64,000 nucleotides of DNA from positions 102,351-166,350 of the forward strand of contig JAAOZP010000009.1 in the NCBI GenBank assembly GCA_011605725.1, read 5' to 3'. The position numbers and the translations under genes are program-made. This DNA is from Nitrososphaerota archaeon (GTDB lineage Archaea; Thermoproteota; EX4484-205; JAAOZP01). The notes under the pieces are model-generated. The model made no database searches. It had not been told where the DNA came from and was given only the letters and a program-made list of their open reading frames with translations. Each line of letters begins with the position of its first letter. Within the stretch, counting starts at the first letter, position 1. Below, one piece after another: positions 8,883 to 18,540 of the stretch.

Positions 8883-9725
8883 ATGAATAATCTGAGGGAG
8901 GAGTTCATAGAGCTTCTGGAGAAAGATAAGGAGTTCCGTTACGCAGTTGCAGGCTACTTAGGATTATCTGAGATTTTGAAGAGGCTGGACAGGCTGGAGG
9001 AGGGTCAGAAAGGGCTTTGGGAGAGCCAGAACAGGCTTTGGGAGAACCAGAACAGGCTTTGGGAAGAGGTTAAGGCCCTTAGAGAGGGCCAGGAGAAGCT
9101 GTGGGAAAGCCAGAATAAGCTTTGGGAGGAGGTTAAAGCCCTTAGGGATGGCCAGAACAAGCTGTGGGAGGAAGTTAAGAGTTTGAGAGAAGGCCAGAAC
9201 AAGCTGTGGGAGGAAGTTAAGAGTTTGAGAGAAGGCCAGAACAAGCTGTGGGAGAACCAGAACAGGCTTTGGGAAGAGGTTAAGGCTTTAAGGATTAACT
9301 ATAGGCGGTTGGATAGGACGGTGGAGTCCTTAAGGGACTCGATGGTACACGGGTTCGGCGAGTTAAGCAGGTTCGCCGGCTTGACTTTCGAGGAGTTCGC
9401 CAGAAGATTCCTATCTCAATACTTGAGGAGTATGAACGTTATTCCAAAGGATGCGGAGTTGAAGAAGGCGGTTATCGACGGTGAGGAGATAAACATGTTT
9501 TTCGAAAACCCTCTCATCGTCGGGGAGGTAACATCCCATGCTGAAAGCCTTGAAGAAGTCGATAAGCTTATGAGGAAAGCCGAGGCTGCTAGAAGCAAGT
9601 ATAAGAGGGAGCCGTTGAAATACCTAGTAGTCTTAACGGCTGGAAGAGAAATCGCGAAGGAAATAAGGAAAAAGGCAGAGGAGAGCATGATTGAACTGAT
9701 AATTGGGAAAGAGATAGAAGATTAA
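8883..9725 (+). CDS. DUF3782-like protein with tandem coiled-coil repeats
   Basis: 280 residues. Residues 40-137 form a long coiled coil built of 14- and 7-residue units such as GQNKLWEEVKSLRE and NQNRLW. The C-terminal 140 residues look like the PD-(D/E)XK-related domain of archaeal DUF3782 proteins, with DGEEINMFF, then IVGEVTS and YLVVLTAGR; the usual Lys after the second acid is Thr (E215-V-T), so nuclease activity is doubtful. A TTAAAT box at 8853-8858 sits 27 bp before the ATG, indicating leaderless expression. Function is not known. Confidence 0.7.
   Translation: MNNLREEFIELLEKDKEFRYAVAGYLGLSEILKRLDRLEEGQKGLWESQNRLWENQNRLWEEVKALREGQEKLWESQNKLWEEVKALRDGQNKLWEEVKSLREGQNKLWEEVKSLREGQNKLWENQNRLWEEVKALRINYRRLDRTVESLRDSMVHGFGELSRFAGLTFEEFARRFLSQYLRSMNVIPKDAELKKAVIDGEEINMFFENPLIVGEVTSHAESLEEVDKLMRKAEAARSKYKREPLKYLVVLTAGREIAKEIRKKAEESMIELIIGKEIED
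9000..9293 (+). repeat. in-frame tandem repeat, 42-bp and 21-bp units
   Basis: Within the coiled-coil gene, a 42-bp unit encoding roughly G-Q-N-K-L-W-E-E-V-K-S-L-R-E is repeated about five times, two neighbouring copies being identical at DNA level. Half-length 21-bp units (Q-N-R-L-W-E-N) are interspersed. DNA-level identity points to recent expansion; length should vary between strains. Confidence 0.85.
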
Positions 9726-10101
9726 ACATTCACTCCGTATTTATTTTCATCATGGAATGAGAAACACGTCGGCTTTTTTCTAAGGTTCTTCCAAAGTATG
9801 TTTGCGCGAGGCCTCTTCGCGAAGCATGGAGGATGTCTAATTTTGATGCACGGGTTTGTTTCTCATCGTGGAAAACTTGTTTGAAGCATTTAAGTCTTGG
9901 CGCAATATCTTTTTTAAGGCGTGCTGATTGAAATCGCTTCCAATGTGAAAGACTTACGTTTCCACGTTTAAAAGAAAGACCCGGTTTTTGCGCATGCACA
10001 GGTGGTGCAGGCCAAACCCGGAAACTAAGCGGTTCTACTCTTGCAGGCGCTCCATGGTGAATGGAGGTGAAGCGTGCTAATAAGGACTTGTTGAGAAAAG
10101 G
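9726..10101. other. intergenic stretch with a spaced inverted repeat
   Basis: No supported gene; the one 89-codon minus-strand frame has no recognisable features. The 10-mer ATGAGAAACA at 9757-9766 is repeated in inverted orientation at 9857-9866, and a GC-rich dyad (gcgaggcctcttcgc) lies at about 9809-9824. These may be the remains of a mobile element or only chance. Confidence 0.35.
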
Positions 10102-10129
10102 TTAAATAGTAATATGGTCTTTTTCCCAC

Positions 10130-10405
10130 ATGCCTGGTCTCAGGATTCAAATAAGGAGAGATTTAGAGGCTAGGTTCAGAGAAGCTGCGATGCGCAGGTT
10201 CGGCTATTCAAAGGGGGCTCTAAGCCGTGCTGCTGAAGAAGCTATTGAAAAATGGCTCTCCAGCATTGAGGAGGTTGTTTTTGAAGAGGATCCTGTCGAG
10301 GCTATAAAAGGACTGCTTTCAGACGTCAAGGTTAGCTCCGTCGAACTTCAGCACTCGGCTGCAAAGTCATGGTTCGAAGCTGCTTCTGAAAATGTACCTC
10401 GTTGA
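10130..10405 (+). CDS. vapB: VapB-like antitoxin
   Basis: 91 residues, with a helical N-terminal DNA-binding-type segment (GLRIQIRRDLEARFREAAMR, then SKGALSRAAEEAIEKWL) typical of AbrB/RHH-like antitoxins paired with PIN toxins, and an acidic tail that would cover the toxin. It overlaps the PIN gene by 14 bp. TTAAATA at 10102-10108 lies 26 bp upstream of the ATG, so the message is leaderless and the pair is one transcript. Confidence 0.72.
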   Translation: MPGLRIQIRRDLEARFREAAMRRFGYSKGALSRAAEEAIEKWLSSIEEVVFEEDPVEAIKGLLSDVKVSSVELQHSAAKSWFEAASENVPR

Positions 10406-10796
10406 CACGAATATTTTTCTAGAAGTCATGCTTTCTCAAGCCAGAAGCAAAGAGTGCGAAGTCTTTCTGAAAAGCGTTAAGGAGGGTGTTTCAAAGGCGT
10501 TCGTAACAGATTTCTCAATATACTCCGTCATGATTATAATGTCAAGCCTTTCCAAGACGGATGAATTGAGAGTTTTCCTTTCAAGCCTTTCAGCGTATAA
10601 GGGACTTGCGATACACCGTAACGGGCTTAAAGACTTGTTGAGAGCAATAGGTATAATGATGGAGAAGCGCTTAGATTTGGATGACGCCATACAGTACTCG
10701 GCAGCTGTGTCGCTCGGGGTGAAAGCCATAGTTTCTTTCGACAAGCATTTCGACGGCCTGGAGGTTCCGAGGGCGGAACCCGCTCAGCTGATTTAA
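10392..10796 (+). CDS. vapC: PIN-domain toxin VapC
   Basis: 134 residues with the PIN ribonuclease fold. The acidic metal-binding set appears intact: D5 in LVDTN, D40, the D97/D98 pair in LDLDDAIQYSAA, and D117 in SFDKHFD. Families of this kind cleave tRNA or rRNA when freed from the antitoxin. It looks functional, unlike the two decayed PIN genes elsewhere in this window. Confidence 0.8.
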   Translation: MYLVDTNIFLEVMLSQARSKECEVFLKSVKEGVSKAFVTDFSIYSVMIIMSSLSKTDELRVFLSSLSAYKGLAIHRNGLKDLLRAIGIMMEKRLDLDDAIQYSAAVSLGVKAIVSFDKHFDGLEVPRAEPAQLI

Positions 10797-11252
10797 GGAG
10801 AAACCAGTTTTGCCTTCACCCCTTGAAGAAATCAGTATCACGCACCACACCACTATACTGCTTCCCACTGATTCGTCACGCGTGTAGCTTTTTCAAGCAG
10901 GCTGCTTGTCTACTAACCAGCATGGCGCCAGCTTACGGTTTAGGGAAAGACTGCAAGCCTGGAAAATGGTCCTGAATACTCTCAGATAACGTGTCTGAGC
11001 CTATGCTTTTTACAGCTTAATTGGCTATGGTGTGAAAGACCTGTGGGGACCTGGGGGGGTGGGCGAAAACTTTTGGATACGGCTAATATCGAATGAGCGG
11101 CTCCAGTGGAAGCTGAGGTTGAGTTAATGGGTTAAAACAGCCTGAAAACAGTGTTCTACTCCACTAGAACTTTCTAAGCAATGTTACGCTGAGCTGGAAC
11201 AAGTAAACATTTAAAACATGCCTAGAGAGGCGAAACCGAAGGTGAAACGGAT
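10797..11252. other. intergenic stretch upstream of the surface-protein gene
   Basis: About 455 bp without a supported gene. A run of seven G at about 11051-11057 is notable. The sequence acatttaaaaca at about 11206-11218 is a plausible TATA region about 40 bp before the TTG start, leaving a short leader that carries a GGTGA-like ribosome binding site at about 11240. Confidence 0.45.
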
Positions 11253-14200
11253 TTGAATCACCCGAGTTTGAAGAAAACATGCTCGATCGCAGCAATACTC
11301 GCGTTAATCCTGGTGGTTACGCCGCTAGCCGTAACGGCTCAGCAGGCGTACCCGCCTGGAGAATGGAAGTTCCAAATAGTCGACGACTGGGGAAAACCTG
11401 TTTCAAGCGCGGTAGCATACCTCTATAATAGCACTGTGCCAGTATCTTGGAGTACTCCGTGGAGCTTTGAAAACTGGCCCCTTATTAAATGGGGTGAGGC
11501 AGACGCCGATGGATGGGTAACAATACCTGAGCTTCCAGGAGACGCTTGGGACAGGTGCACAATATCAGGCAGAGAGATAAACTACACTCTCGTAATAAAG
11601 CTGAAGATAGGGACTGAAATAACTCCAATAACCATATTCAACGCGACAGTCCTCAGAATAGGCTATGCTTCAGGCACGCCGACGGCGATGGGCCTCTACA
11701 CCCTTCTAAACGCAACGACGATCCAAGGAACGTATCCGGGTAAAACATGGGTAACCAGCCCGGCTCAAGTGAACTTCACGAAAACCGTTGGAGGAAAGGT
11801 TTACGGAGGATACAAGGTTTGGCTATACTACGTTGCCCTCCAACCCCTGGATGAGCTAGGCTTCCCAATAACAGGCGCGACGCTCGAAGTAAGATATACT
11901 TCAGACTATAACGGCAAAACCTACATTGAGAACAAGCCTGTCAGCGCTTGGAAGAACAAGCTCTACGGAACCTACACTACCAACGGAACACTTGGAAGCG
12001 AGCTCGTCGTAGACCCCACATACATATACCATGCTAACTACCAGGTTGGATGGGTAGTCCTGAGAATACCCATGATAAACAGCACCACCGCATCCGACTT
12101 AGAATACAGGTCCTCGCTGGTAAGCAACCTGACTTTCATATGGAGGTTTAAGACCGGGACAGTCATAAACGTGACGAAATACTATGCTTTAGCCCCCATT
12201 GACTTCACTCCAACCTCCCCATGGGGACACCTTGTCGATGCTAATCAGCCTGCGGTCGGAAAATACTCTGACTACCTTGGAAACCTGATGGTCAACTCAA
12301 CGCACCAGGTTAACGCAACCGTGAGGTGGGTACCTATAGACCTGCTCGACTGCAACCGCAACAACTGGTTCACGATGAAGGCTGAGGTCTATGCTTTCGA
12401 CACTGCAGACAAGAACCAGTACATGCTCGCAGGCGTTAGAGTCGGCCCAGGCTCCTATGTTTTAAGGTATCCTGTTCCAGTTCCGCCCTATGGGAACATT
12501 ACTCTAGCGCTGGCTGTCGAATGGTACTACAGCGTAGTCAACGTTTCAAAGTGGAAAGTAGGATACACAGTATCGCCATACGAGATATACGATGAGCTTT
12601 CAGACAACTCGTGGAGCAAAGACGTATACGGAGTCCTCTATACTCCCTTGTACTCCTCTCCGGGTTTCACGCCTACGGGGATTAAGAACAACATGACCTG
12701 GGTGGACGTGAACTTCTGGAGCGCCGCAGAGCTTCCTCAGCAGCCAGCTGACTTCGCAGCAAAAATATGGCTTCCAGCAACAATAGGATACAGGAAGGCT
12801 GAGCCACTAACTGTGTGGTGGAACGGCAAGAATGGCTTTGTAGTACTGCCCGACATGGAGTACTATGCTGGTCCCAATCATGCCACGATAGATGAACTTG
12901 ACCCGTGGAGAATTGCATCCAATAAAGGATTCTGGGACTTTCACAGGCAAATGTCAATGGGCTGGGCTTACCCAGGATTCGCCGGTAGCGGCTGGCTTCC
13001 CACGAGGGAAGTAGGCTGGGTGGACTTCGAAGCATACTACGAGGGAGTTAAAGTCTTGGACACCTATGCTGAAGGAAAGAGCCTTAAGCTGGACTGCTGC
13101 GAAACCGATTTATCACCTTTCCCACCAAGCCCAGATACTGTTTGCCACTTCAACTTCACGCTGAAAATCTACGAGCTAGGGTTCCGCATAGTCTTCGAGT
13201 CATGCGGGCTGAAGATGGATGCTCCGACAGGGGTACCGTTCTTCTTCACGCATCCCAATCCTGAGATAGGGCTAGTTGGGCCGAAGGCTGTTAGCGAAGG
13301 AAAGGTTGATATTGTTAAGGCGCCGACTGGAAACTACAGTAACTTCGCAATAGTCTGGCAGATGAGCCTCCTGAGGCCCTATAAGATTCTCTACCTGCTT
13401 GACAACGGGACCACTGTAGAGCTGAAAGAGCCGATTAAGCTGACTGCGAACATGAGGAATATTCAGCTATACTTCAAGCTTTACAACCTTACTGTAGACA
13501 CTTGGAGCCAAGACCCGTTCAGAATAGTCAACGTGAACGTCACACTGTTCTCAGTTAGCGACTTCGGAATAGCTCCTGGAATAGGCATAACGAAGAGGAT
13601 GCTCGACCAGATAACTGATTCTAAAAGCATTTACTACAAGTATGTTCTCCCACCAGGCTGGAAGATCTATAAGACTGAGACGGATGCATACGGCTACCCG
13701 GTGGTTTACTACCATACTGACACTCAGACCAACTACTGGAATAAGCACCCGTCTTGGACATACCTGCCTGAGAAAGACTACTGGATATACGTGAGGGTTC
13801 CAGGTGGTAAATGGTACGATATTCCGGCCGACTCGCAGAAGGCTGTGAACGCCGGCTTTAGAGCCGTGGATGCTAACGCAACCCTGTACTGGAGCGGAGA
13901 CCCGTGGAACAAGCCGCTCCACCTGAGCGCCTGCTACGGCAACGACAACCCGTACATAGTTTACACCTACGTGTACAACCCGAAGATAGCGCTGAAGACG
14001 GCTTGCGGAGCACCATTAGTGTTCGACGAAACAATGAACTCCGCGTTAATACTGGCTGAGCCATGGGACAGTGGCAACCTGCTCTACTTCATGCAGCAGA
14101 TAGACCCGAATTCGCGGGTGACAATAGGTACGCCGAGCGGAGTAATAGCCGCACCGTACAACGCATACCTGGTTAGGAAGAACGCTACCGACAGTAATGG

Positions 14201-17200
14201 CGTCGTAACCCTCAGCTCGGTTAACGCTACGAGCGTCTCGCCGCCGAACGACCCAGACCTTTGGAACCCGACCACAGGATGGGTAGCTAAATACTACCCG
14301 AATCAGAGCAGGTACCTGATTGGGCAGAGCCCAGGCTCAGGCCCGATTAAGAAGACCACGCCGAAATACAGGTTCATGGTGTATTACAAGGGTGTCCTAG
14401 TCTACAACGAGTCCACGGTTTTGAGAAACCCGTACGATGGTAAGGAGCATACTCTAACGACTTCAGTCTATCCATACGTGTTCAGGGTTACGAACGACCC
14501 GCTTAAAGGCGGGACAGTCTTCGGAATAGCCAACATTAAGGTGACAGTGTTCTGGGCAGGGTTAAACGTCACATGGTGGCCTACGAAACACTTGACCTAC
14601 GAGACTGCGCCCATAGAGTTCTCACTGCTGAACGCCAGCAAGCTTAACAAGGGCTTCAACATGAGCGTAGTCAAAAGGCTCTGGGGTCCGAAACAGGTTG
14701 TGACAAGATACTTGGAGAACATACCTTACCAGCCTGTGCCACCCTACTTCAGTAGTATGGTTGTCGTAGAGTCAGCGTTAACCGACTCCAACGGGAAGGC
14801 AACCTTCCTAATACCAGTCTGGAACTACAGCATAACCCCGAAGATATACACGTATGTTGACGGCGATGACGGTGTAATCGGTGGAACCTACAAGGGAGGT
14901 CCAAGCAACCCGTGGAACAAGGCTCTTGGACCATTGTCGATAAACCTGATGACTGCTGGTGCAGCGGGTAGGACTGGAGCGCTCTTCGGAACACCCGTCT
15001 ACGCGAACTTCACAACCGTGCCGGGAGTGACGAACAACATTCCTGCCGGCGACGTTCCGAGGCTGGTTGGAGTGTTAACTGCCTCCGCTTACGGCAGATG
15101 GATACAGCACTCTATGAACGCGACAGGCCTGGTTAACACTGCCACGAAAACATGGGAGAACACTAGGGTTAAACTAACCTACTCAGATGGTTCAAGCGTC
15201 TACAAGGATGGTGTCTCGCTGAACACGACGTACCGTTCCGGCACCATTTACGGGACAAGCTGGGAGGCTGCAGTAGGCATGCTCAGCGGAGGAGCATACC
15301 AGCACAGGACTCCTGACAGCGAGACTGGGACAACAGTTTCTCCGCCTCAGCCGGCTGCAAACTGCTACGCTAAGGCTGAGGAAAGAATCATGGCTAACGA
15401 CATCGGCGTAGTCGTGAGAAACCTGGATAAGGTTGGGCTTCCAAACCAGAAGGTGACGATAACGAGGGAAGCAATATACGTGGACTCAACTAAGGTTGCC
15501 GACAAGGCTGTGCTGATGGAGGACTATACGCCGACGAAGCCTAACGCGGATCCGAGCGACTATTACATACTCTACCTAAGGTCGACGCCGAGCAACATCC
15601 TATGGGGCATCTACGACTTCACAGTTAAGACTGAGAACCTGACCAAGGGCATGACGAATACTCTGCTTAAGCTGAACGACCCGCAGTTCCTCGTTAAGAA
15701 GCTGGTAGGCGGAGCTGTAGACTGGAAGTCGGGCATAGTCTACCTAAACTGGACTGCAAGGCTGAGGGTGACGATACTGACTGAGGACGGCAGACCATTG
15801 GAGAAAGCATGGGTTTACGTCGTAGACGCTTACACGAGGGGCAACGTCACCGCTGCGATAACCGACACTTATGGGCATGCTGGGACACTGTTCGTCGGAA
15901 CAGGAAACGCTGTCCCACCGCTGATGATCGAGCCTGGAGACAGGGTTGACATAGGATTCAACCTGCTAAGAGGATGGTACTGGGTCGACGCGGACAAGAG
16001 GCTTACAGGAATAGCTGTAAATGAGGAGTGGGACATAACACCATATACTAAAGAGGTTCCGGCGCAGCCGACCGGAGCTGAATGGATCCAGAGCATAACG
16101 TATGGTGACAAAACTGGATGGGCAAGGTTCTACGGCAAGTACTACATCTACGTCTACTATAAGCCTGCTGGCTGCAGCGAAGTTCAGGGACCAGTGTTCT
16201 CAGAAGTAGTGTTCGACAGCTACACTGCTGAAGGCCAGTACCAGTACATATACCTTGGAATACATCCCGAGGCTGTTGCCCCGACAGCTGAGTATGCTGC
16301 AAGCCAGGCGAAGGACTATCGTGCGAGCGTGAGAGACCTTAGGATAAGCTTCATAGACTCCGCTGGAAGGCCTGTGACCGGTGTCACAGTGAAGGCTAGA
16401 CACCCAGTATACGGCTGGGAGAGCGAGCTCGCTAAAGCCCTCAGTGTTGAGACGAACACCGCGACGCTGAACAAGGTTCCGATGAAAACAGGTACAAGCT
16501 ACATGATAGAGGCTGAGTGGACAAGCAGGTACGGTACGAAGGCCACGGCAAAGGCCTCAGTAACACAGACTGAGACAACGATCTCGCTACCAATATACGA
16601 TGTTACTCTGAGGCTCCTAACCCCGAGGGGAGCACCATTAGTAGGTGTTCCAGTGAAGGTTGCCGGTGTTGACGTTGGAGCAACATCCGCAACCGGAGAA
16701 GTGGTGGTGCCTCAGATACCTCCAGCAACATATACGGTGGCAGCATCATGGCTGGATACTGCTTTAAGCCTGCCCTCGCTAACAGTGTCTGGACCAGGTG
16801 CAGTAACGTTGACGCCGAGCAACGTGCATGCTCTGACTGTCAGAGTGATAGGTGCTCAGGGACAGTCGCTTGAAGGCGCTACGGTGAAAGTGACGAAGGG
16901 CACTGTGACGGTTACGAGGCTGACTGATAAGGATGGTAAAGCTGAGATAGAGCTTCCTGACGCAAGCTACAACATTGAAGTCACGTACGGACAGTTCGGA
17001 AAGACTGACTCAGTATCCATGACTGCTGACACTCTTAAGACCGTTAACCTAGACGTGTTCGTAGAGTTCCTAGGCGTAGGCATGAGCATGTCCCAGTTCC
17101 TGCTGTTCATAGTGATGATCATAATCATCGTAATAGTGCTCGCCATCGTGGTGCACGAGTACCACATCTACAGGCGTAAGAGGCTTCCGCAGCTCTTCGG

Positions 17201-17222
17201 AGCACCGGCAGGACCAAAGTAG
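11253..17222 (+). CDS. giant S-layer-like surface protein
   Basis: 1989 residues. A signal peptide spans roughly residues 1-31 (hydrophobic core AAILALILVVTPLAV, then TAQQ). The body is rich in aromatic residues, Pro, Gly and N-glycosylation sequons, as in archaeal cell-surface lattice proteins. The last 300 residues hold three to four Ig-like, carboxypeptidase-regulatory-like modules (for example residues around PRGAPLVGVPVKVAG and GQSLEGATVKVT). A single membrane anchor lies near 1946-1970, followed by a basic tail. Codon use is even and G+C-rich, as in highly expressed genes. I infer it is the main S-layer protein or a large stalk protein; no family-specific enzymatic motif is seen. Confidence 0.8.
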   Translation: MNHPSLKKTCSIAAILALILVVTPLAVTAQQAYPPGEWKFQIVDDWGKPVSSAVAYLYNSTVPVSWSTPWSFENWPLIKWGEADADGWVTIPELPGDAWDRCTISGREINYTLVIKLKIGTEITPITIFNATVLRIGYASGTPTAMGLYTLLNATTIQGTYPGKTWVTSPAQVNFTKTVGGKVYGGYKVWLYYVALQPLDELGFPITGATLEVRYTSDYNGKTYIENKPVSAWKNKLYGTYTTNGTLGSELVVDPTYIYHANYQVGWVVLRIPMINSTTASDLEYRSSLVSNLTFIWRFKTGTVINVTKYYALAPIDFTPTSPWGHLVDANQPAVGKYSDYLGNLMVNSTHQVNATVRWVPIDLLDCNRNNWFTMKAEVYAFDTADKNQYMLAGVRVGPGSYVLRYPVPVPPYGNITLALAVEWYYSVVNVSKWKVGYTVSPYEIYDELSDNSWSKDVYGVLYTPLYSSPGFTPTGIKNNMTWVDVNFWSAAELPQQPADFAAKIWLPATIGYRKAEPLTVWWNGKNGFVVLPDMEYYAGPNHATIDELDPWRIASNKGFWDFHRQMSMGWAYPGFAGSGWLPTREVGWVDFEAYYEGVKVLDTYAEGKSLKLDCCETDLSPFPPSPDTVCHFNFTLKIYELGFRIVFESCGLKMDAPTGVPFFFTHPNPEIGLVGPKAVSEGKVDIVKAPTGNYSNFAIVWQMSLLRPYKILYLLDNGTTVELKEPIKLTANMRNIQLYFKLYNLTVDTWSQDPFRIVNVNVTLFSVSDFGIAPGIGITKRMLDQITDSKSIYYKYVLPPGWKIYKTETDAYGYPVVYYHTDTQTNYWNKHPSWTYLPEKDYWIYVRVPGGKWYDIPADSQKAVNAGFRAVDANATLYWSGDPWNKPLHLSACYGNDNPYIVYTYVYNPKIALKTACGAPLVFDETMNSALILAEPWDSGNLLYFMQQIDPNSRVTIGTPSGVIAAPYNAYLVRKNATDSNGVVTLSSVNATSVSPPNDPDLWNPTTGWVAKYYPNQSRYLIGQSPGSGPIKKTTPKYRFMVYYKGVLVYNESTVLRNPYDGKEHTLTTSVYPYVFRVTNDPLKGGTVFGIANIKVTVFWAGLNVTWWPTKHLTYETAPIEFSLLNASKLNKGFNMSVVKRLWGPKQVVTRYLENIPYQPVPPYFSSMVVVESALTDSNGKATFLIPVWNYSITPKIYTYVDGDDGVIGGTYKGGPSNPWNKALGPLSINLMTAGAAGRTGALFGTPVYANFTTVPGVTNNIPAGDVPRLVGVLTASAYGRWIQHSMNATGLVNTATKTWENTRVKLTYSDGSSVYKDGVSLNTTYRSGTIYGTSWEAAVGMLSGGAYQHRTPDSETGTTVSPPQPAANCYAKAEERIMANDIGVVVRNLDKVGLPNQKVTITREAIYVDSTKVADKAVLMEDYTPTKPNADPSDYYILYLRSTPSNILWGIYDFTVKTENLTKGMTNTLLKLNDPQFLVKKLVGGAVDWKSGIVYLNWTARLRVTILTEDGRPLEKAWVYVVDAYTRGNVTAAITDTYGHAGTLFVGTGNAVPPLMIEPGDRVDIGFNLLRGWYWVDADKRLTGIAVNEEWDITPYTKEVPAQPTGAEWIQSITYGDKTGWARFYGKYYIYVYYKPAGCSEVQGPVFSEVVFDSYTAEGQYQYIYLGIHPEAVAPTAEYAASQAKDYRASVRDLRISFIDSAGRPVTGVTVKARHPVYGWESELAKALSVETNTATLNKVPMKTGTSYMIEAEWTSRYGTKATAKASVTQTETTISLPIYDVTLRLLTPRGAPLVGVPVKVAGVDVGATSATGEVVVPQIPPATYTVAASWLDTALSLPSLTVSGPGAVTLTPSNVHALTVRVIGAQGQSLEGATVKVTKGTVTVTRLTDKDGKAEIELPDASYNIEVTYGQFGKTDSVSMTADTLKTVNLDVFVEFLGVGMSMSQFLLFIVMIIIIVIVLAIVVHEYHIYRRKRLPQLFGAPAGPK

Positions 17223-17231
17223 AACACTCTA

Positions 17232-17266
17232 ACCCTATTTCCTTTTTTTTCTTTTCTCCTTTTTTA
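17232..17266 (+). terminator. poly-T terminator after the surface-protein gene
   Basis: Three T-rich runs (separated by C) follow the stop codon within 45 bp. Archaeal RNA polymerase terminates on such oligo-T tracts without needing a hairpin. The strength fits a highly transcribed gene upstream. Confidence 0.7.
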
Positions 17267-17344
17267 AGCAGTCCGCCATGTCTTTTTACCGCTGATTAAT
17301 AGTCTAGAAACCTTTTTTAACAAGGCAGCGTTGAAACAAACGTC

Positions 17345-18178
17345 TTGAGTCAAGGAAGAACATGCCCGAGGTGCGGTGCTGCAGTAAGCGTAGACGACGA
17401 GTTCTGCAGCCTGTGCGGCCTCCGCCTCCCGAAACCGGGTTCAGAGGAGGTTTTTGAAGAAACTGTTGAAAACAGGTCGGACTTGACGGAAGAGTATGCT
17501 CCTGAAAAGCCTCCTGTTAAAAAACCTGTGAAAACCATTAAGCCTGTTCAACGCAAGCCAGCCGCGGTTAAAGCCGTGCCGCCCAAGACTCTGGTTTTGA
17601 AAAAGTGTCCAAACTGCAACACTCCCGTCAGGGAGGACTTGAAGTTCTGCCCTAACTGTGGTTTCAACCTTGAGGTTGCAAGGATGAGGCTAAGAATGAG
17701 GCAGCAGGGCGTCCAGCAGAAATACTCGAGGAGAGAGTTCTTCAGCTTCGAAGGCTACCAGCTTGAAGGAGTCCCCATGACCGCGTTAATGCTGATAATA
17801 TGGGCTGTCTGGAACTTCGGGGTCGCGGTTGTTTCCTCAATGGGCTTCATCCAGCCGCAGCTTCCACCATTGCTCTCAATAGTTCCACCAGCCGTCTTCA
17901 CCACGCTCATAGGAGTTCTCTCCATACTCTCAGCCATAGGCCTCCTAATGGTTATACGCCCACTGTTCTACATTGTGCTTGCGCTCGTGCTTCTGGAGAT
18001 ACCTGTGTCAATAATGCAGATAATCTATGCTGCCTCCCCGCCCCCAACATCCCCCTCGCCGAGAGGTACATCGGTTTTCGAAAACTTCGCCGCCGGCCTA
18101 GTCGGCCTAGTCATAGTCATAGGCTTGACGATCCAGCTTCTAAGGGTCCACAAGTATTTCACGGGAGTGACTGTTTAA
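17345..18178 (+). CDS. double zinc-ribbon membrane protein
   Basis: 277 residues. Two zinc ribbons, CPRCGAAV...CSLCG near the N-terminus and CPNCNTPV...CPNCG near residue 90-105, are joined by a Pro/Lys-rich linker. Four membrane segments follow between about 140 and 265. Zinc-ribbon plus membrane-domain proteins are common in archaea and mostly uncharacterised. The start is a TTG at 17345, about 120 bp after the surface-protein gene. Its stop abuts the ATG of the 28-codon gene, so they probably share a transcript. Confidence 0.75.
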   Translation: MSQGRTCPRCGAAVSVDDEFCSLCGLRLPKPGSEEVFEETVENRSDLTEEYAPEKPPVKKPVKTIKPVQRKPAAVKAVPPKTLVLKKCPNCNTPVREDLKFCPNCGFNLEVARMRLRMRQQGVQQKYSRREFFSFEGYQLEGVPMTALMLIIWAVWNFGVAVVSSMGFIQPQLPPLLSIVPPAVFTTLIGVLSILSAIGLLMVIRPLFYIVLALVLLEIPVSIMQIIYAASPPPTSPSPRGTSVFENFAAGLVGLVIVIGLTIQLLRVHKYFTGVTV

Positions 18179-18265
18179 ATGAACAGGAAGGTCGTGGCGA
18201 TAATCCTCCTACTCCTCTTCCTTATGAGCATGGTTGCAGGCATTATTCTAAGCATTTTTAAATGA
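18179..18265 (+). CDS. 28-residue hydrophobic membrane peptide
   Basis: An ATG directly after the preceding TAA opens a frame of 28 codons. The peptide begins MNRK, continues as one hydrophobic helix (VVAIILLLLFLMSMVAGIIL) and ends SIFK, which is a textbook single-pass segment with basic ends. Position and composition suggest a small partner of the upstream membrane protein. It is too short for homology to be judged by eye. Confidence 0.6.
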   Translation: MNRKVVAIILLLLFLMSMVAGIILSIFK

Positions 18266-18504
18266 CTCCGCATCCCTAGGAAGCGATTCGCCGCTGTTTC
18301 TTCCATAGTCCCAGCTATAAATAACCAGGTTTTTTCTCATTACGCGGAAAACCGGATGAAGGATTTTTCGGAAGATGCTTGGATAACTTGCTAGTGTTGT
18401 TTCCTTAGGGTTTGTCTCTAACTGTTAGAAGCCGGTTCAACGCTGTCTGCTTTGCTTTAAAGGTGATGGGTGTTTAAACAGGAGGCTATTCTGGGAAAAA
18501 CGTT

Positions 18505-18530
18505 TATAAGGATTCCCGTTAATCCTTATA
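18505..18530 (+). promoter_or_regulatory. perfect 10-bp dyad overlapping a promoter (candidate RHH operator)
   Basis: TATAAGGATT at 18505-18514 and AATCCTTATA at 18521-18530 form a perfect inverted repeat with a 6-bp spacer. The left arm overlaps the TATA box of the RHH gene starting at 18541. Ribbon-helix-helix proteins commonly bind such dyads to repress their own operon, so this is the likely autoregulatory site. Confidence 0.7.
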
Positions 18531-18540
18531 TGCGGTAACT

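Noticed and set aside
8883..9293. Regular 42-bp repeats looking at first like a CRISPR array
   Set aside because: Units are contiguous without spacers, stay in frame and encode a coiled coil.
9730..9999. 89-codon minus-strand frame after the coiled-coil gene
   Set aside because: No family, no promoter and non-coding-like composition.
11051..11057. Run of seven G as a phase-variable switch upstream of the surface protein
   Set aside because: About 200 bp upstream of the start and not in a coding frame or promoter element; no evidence for variation.
12682..16403. Several open frames antisense to the surface-protein gene
   Set aside because: They are side effects of G+C-rich codon bias; compositions are Ser/Arg-rich and no promoters or families are visible.
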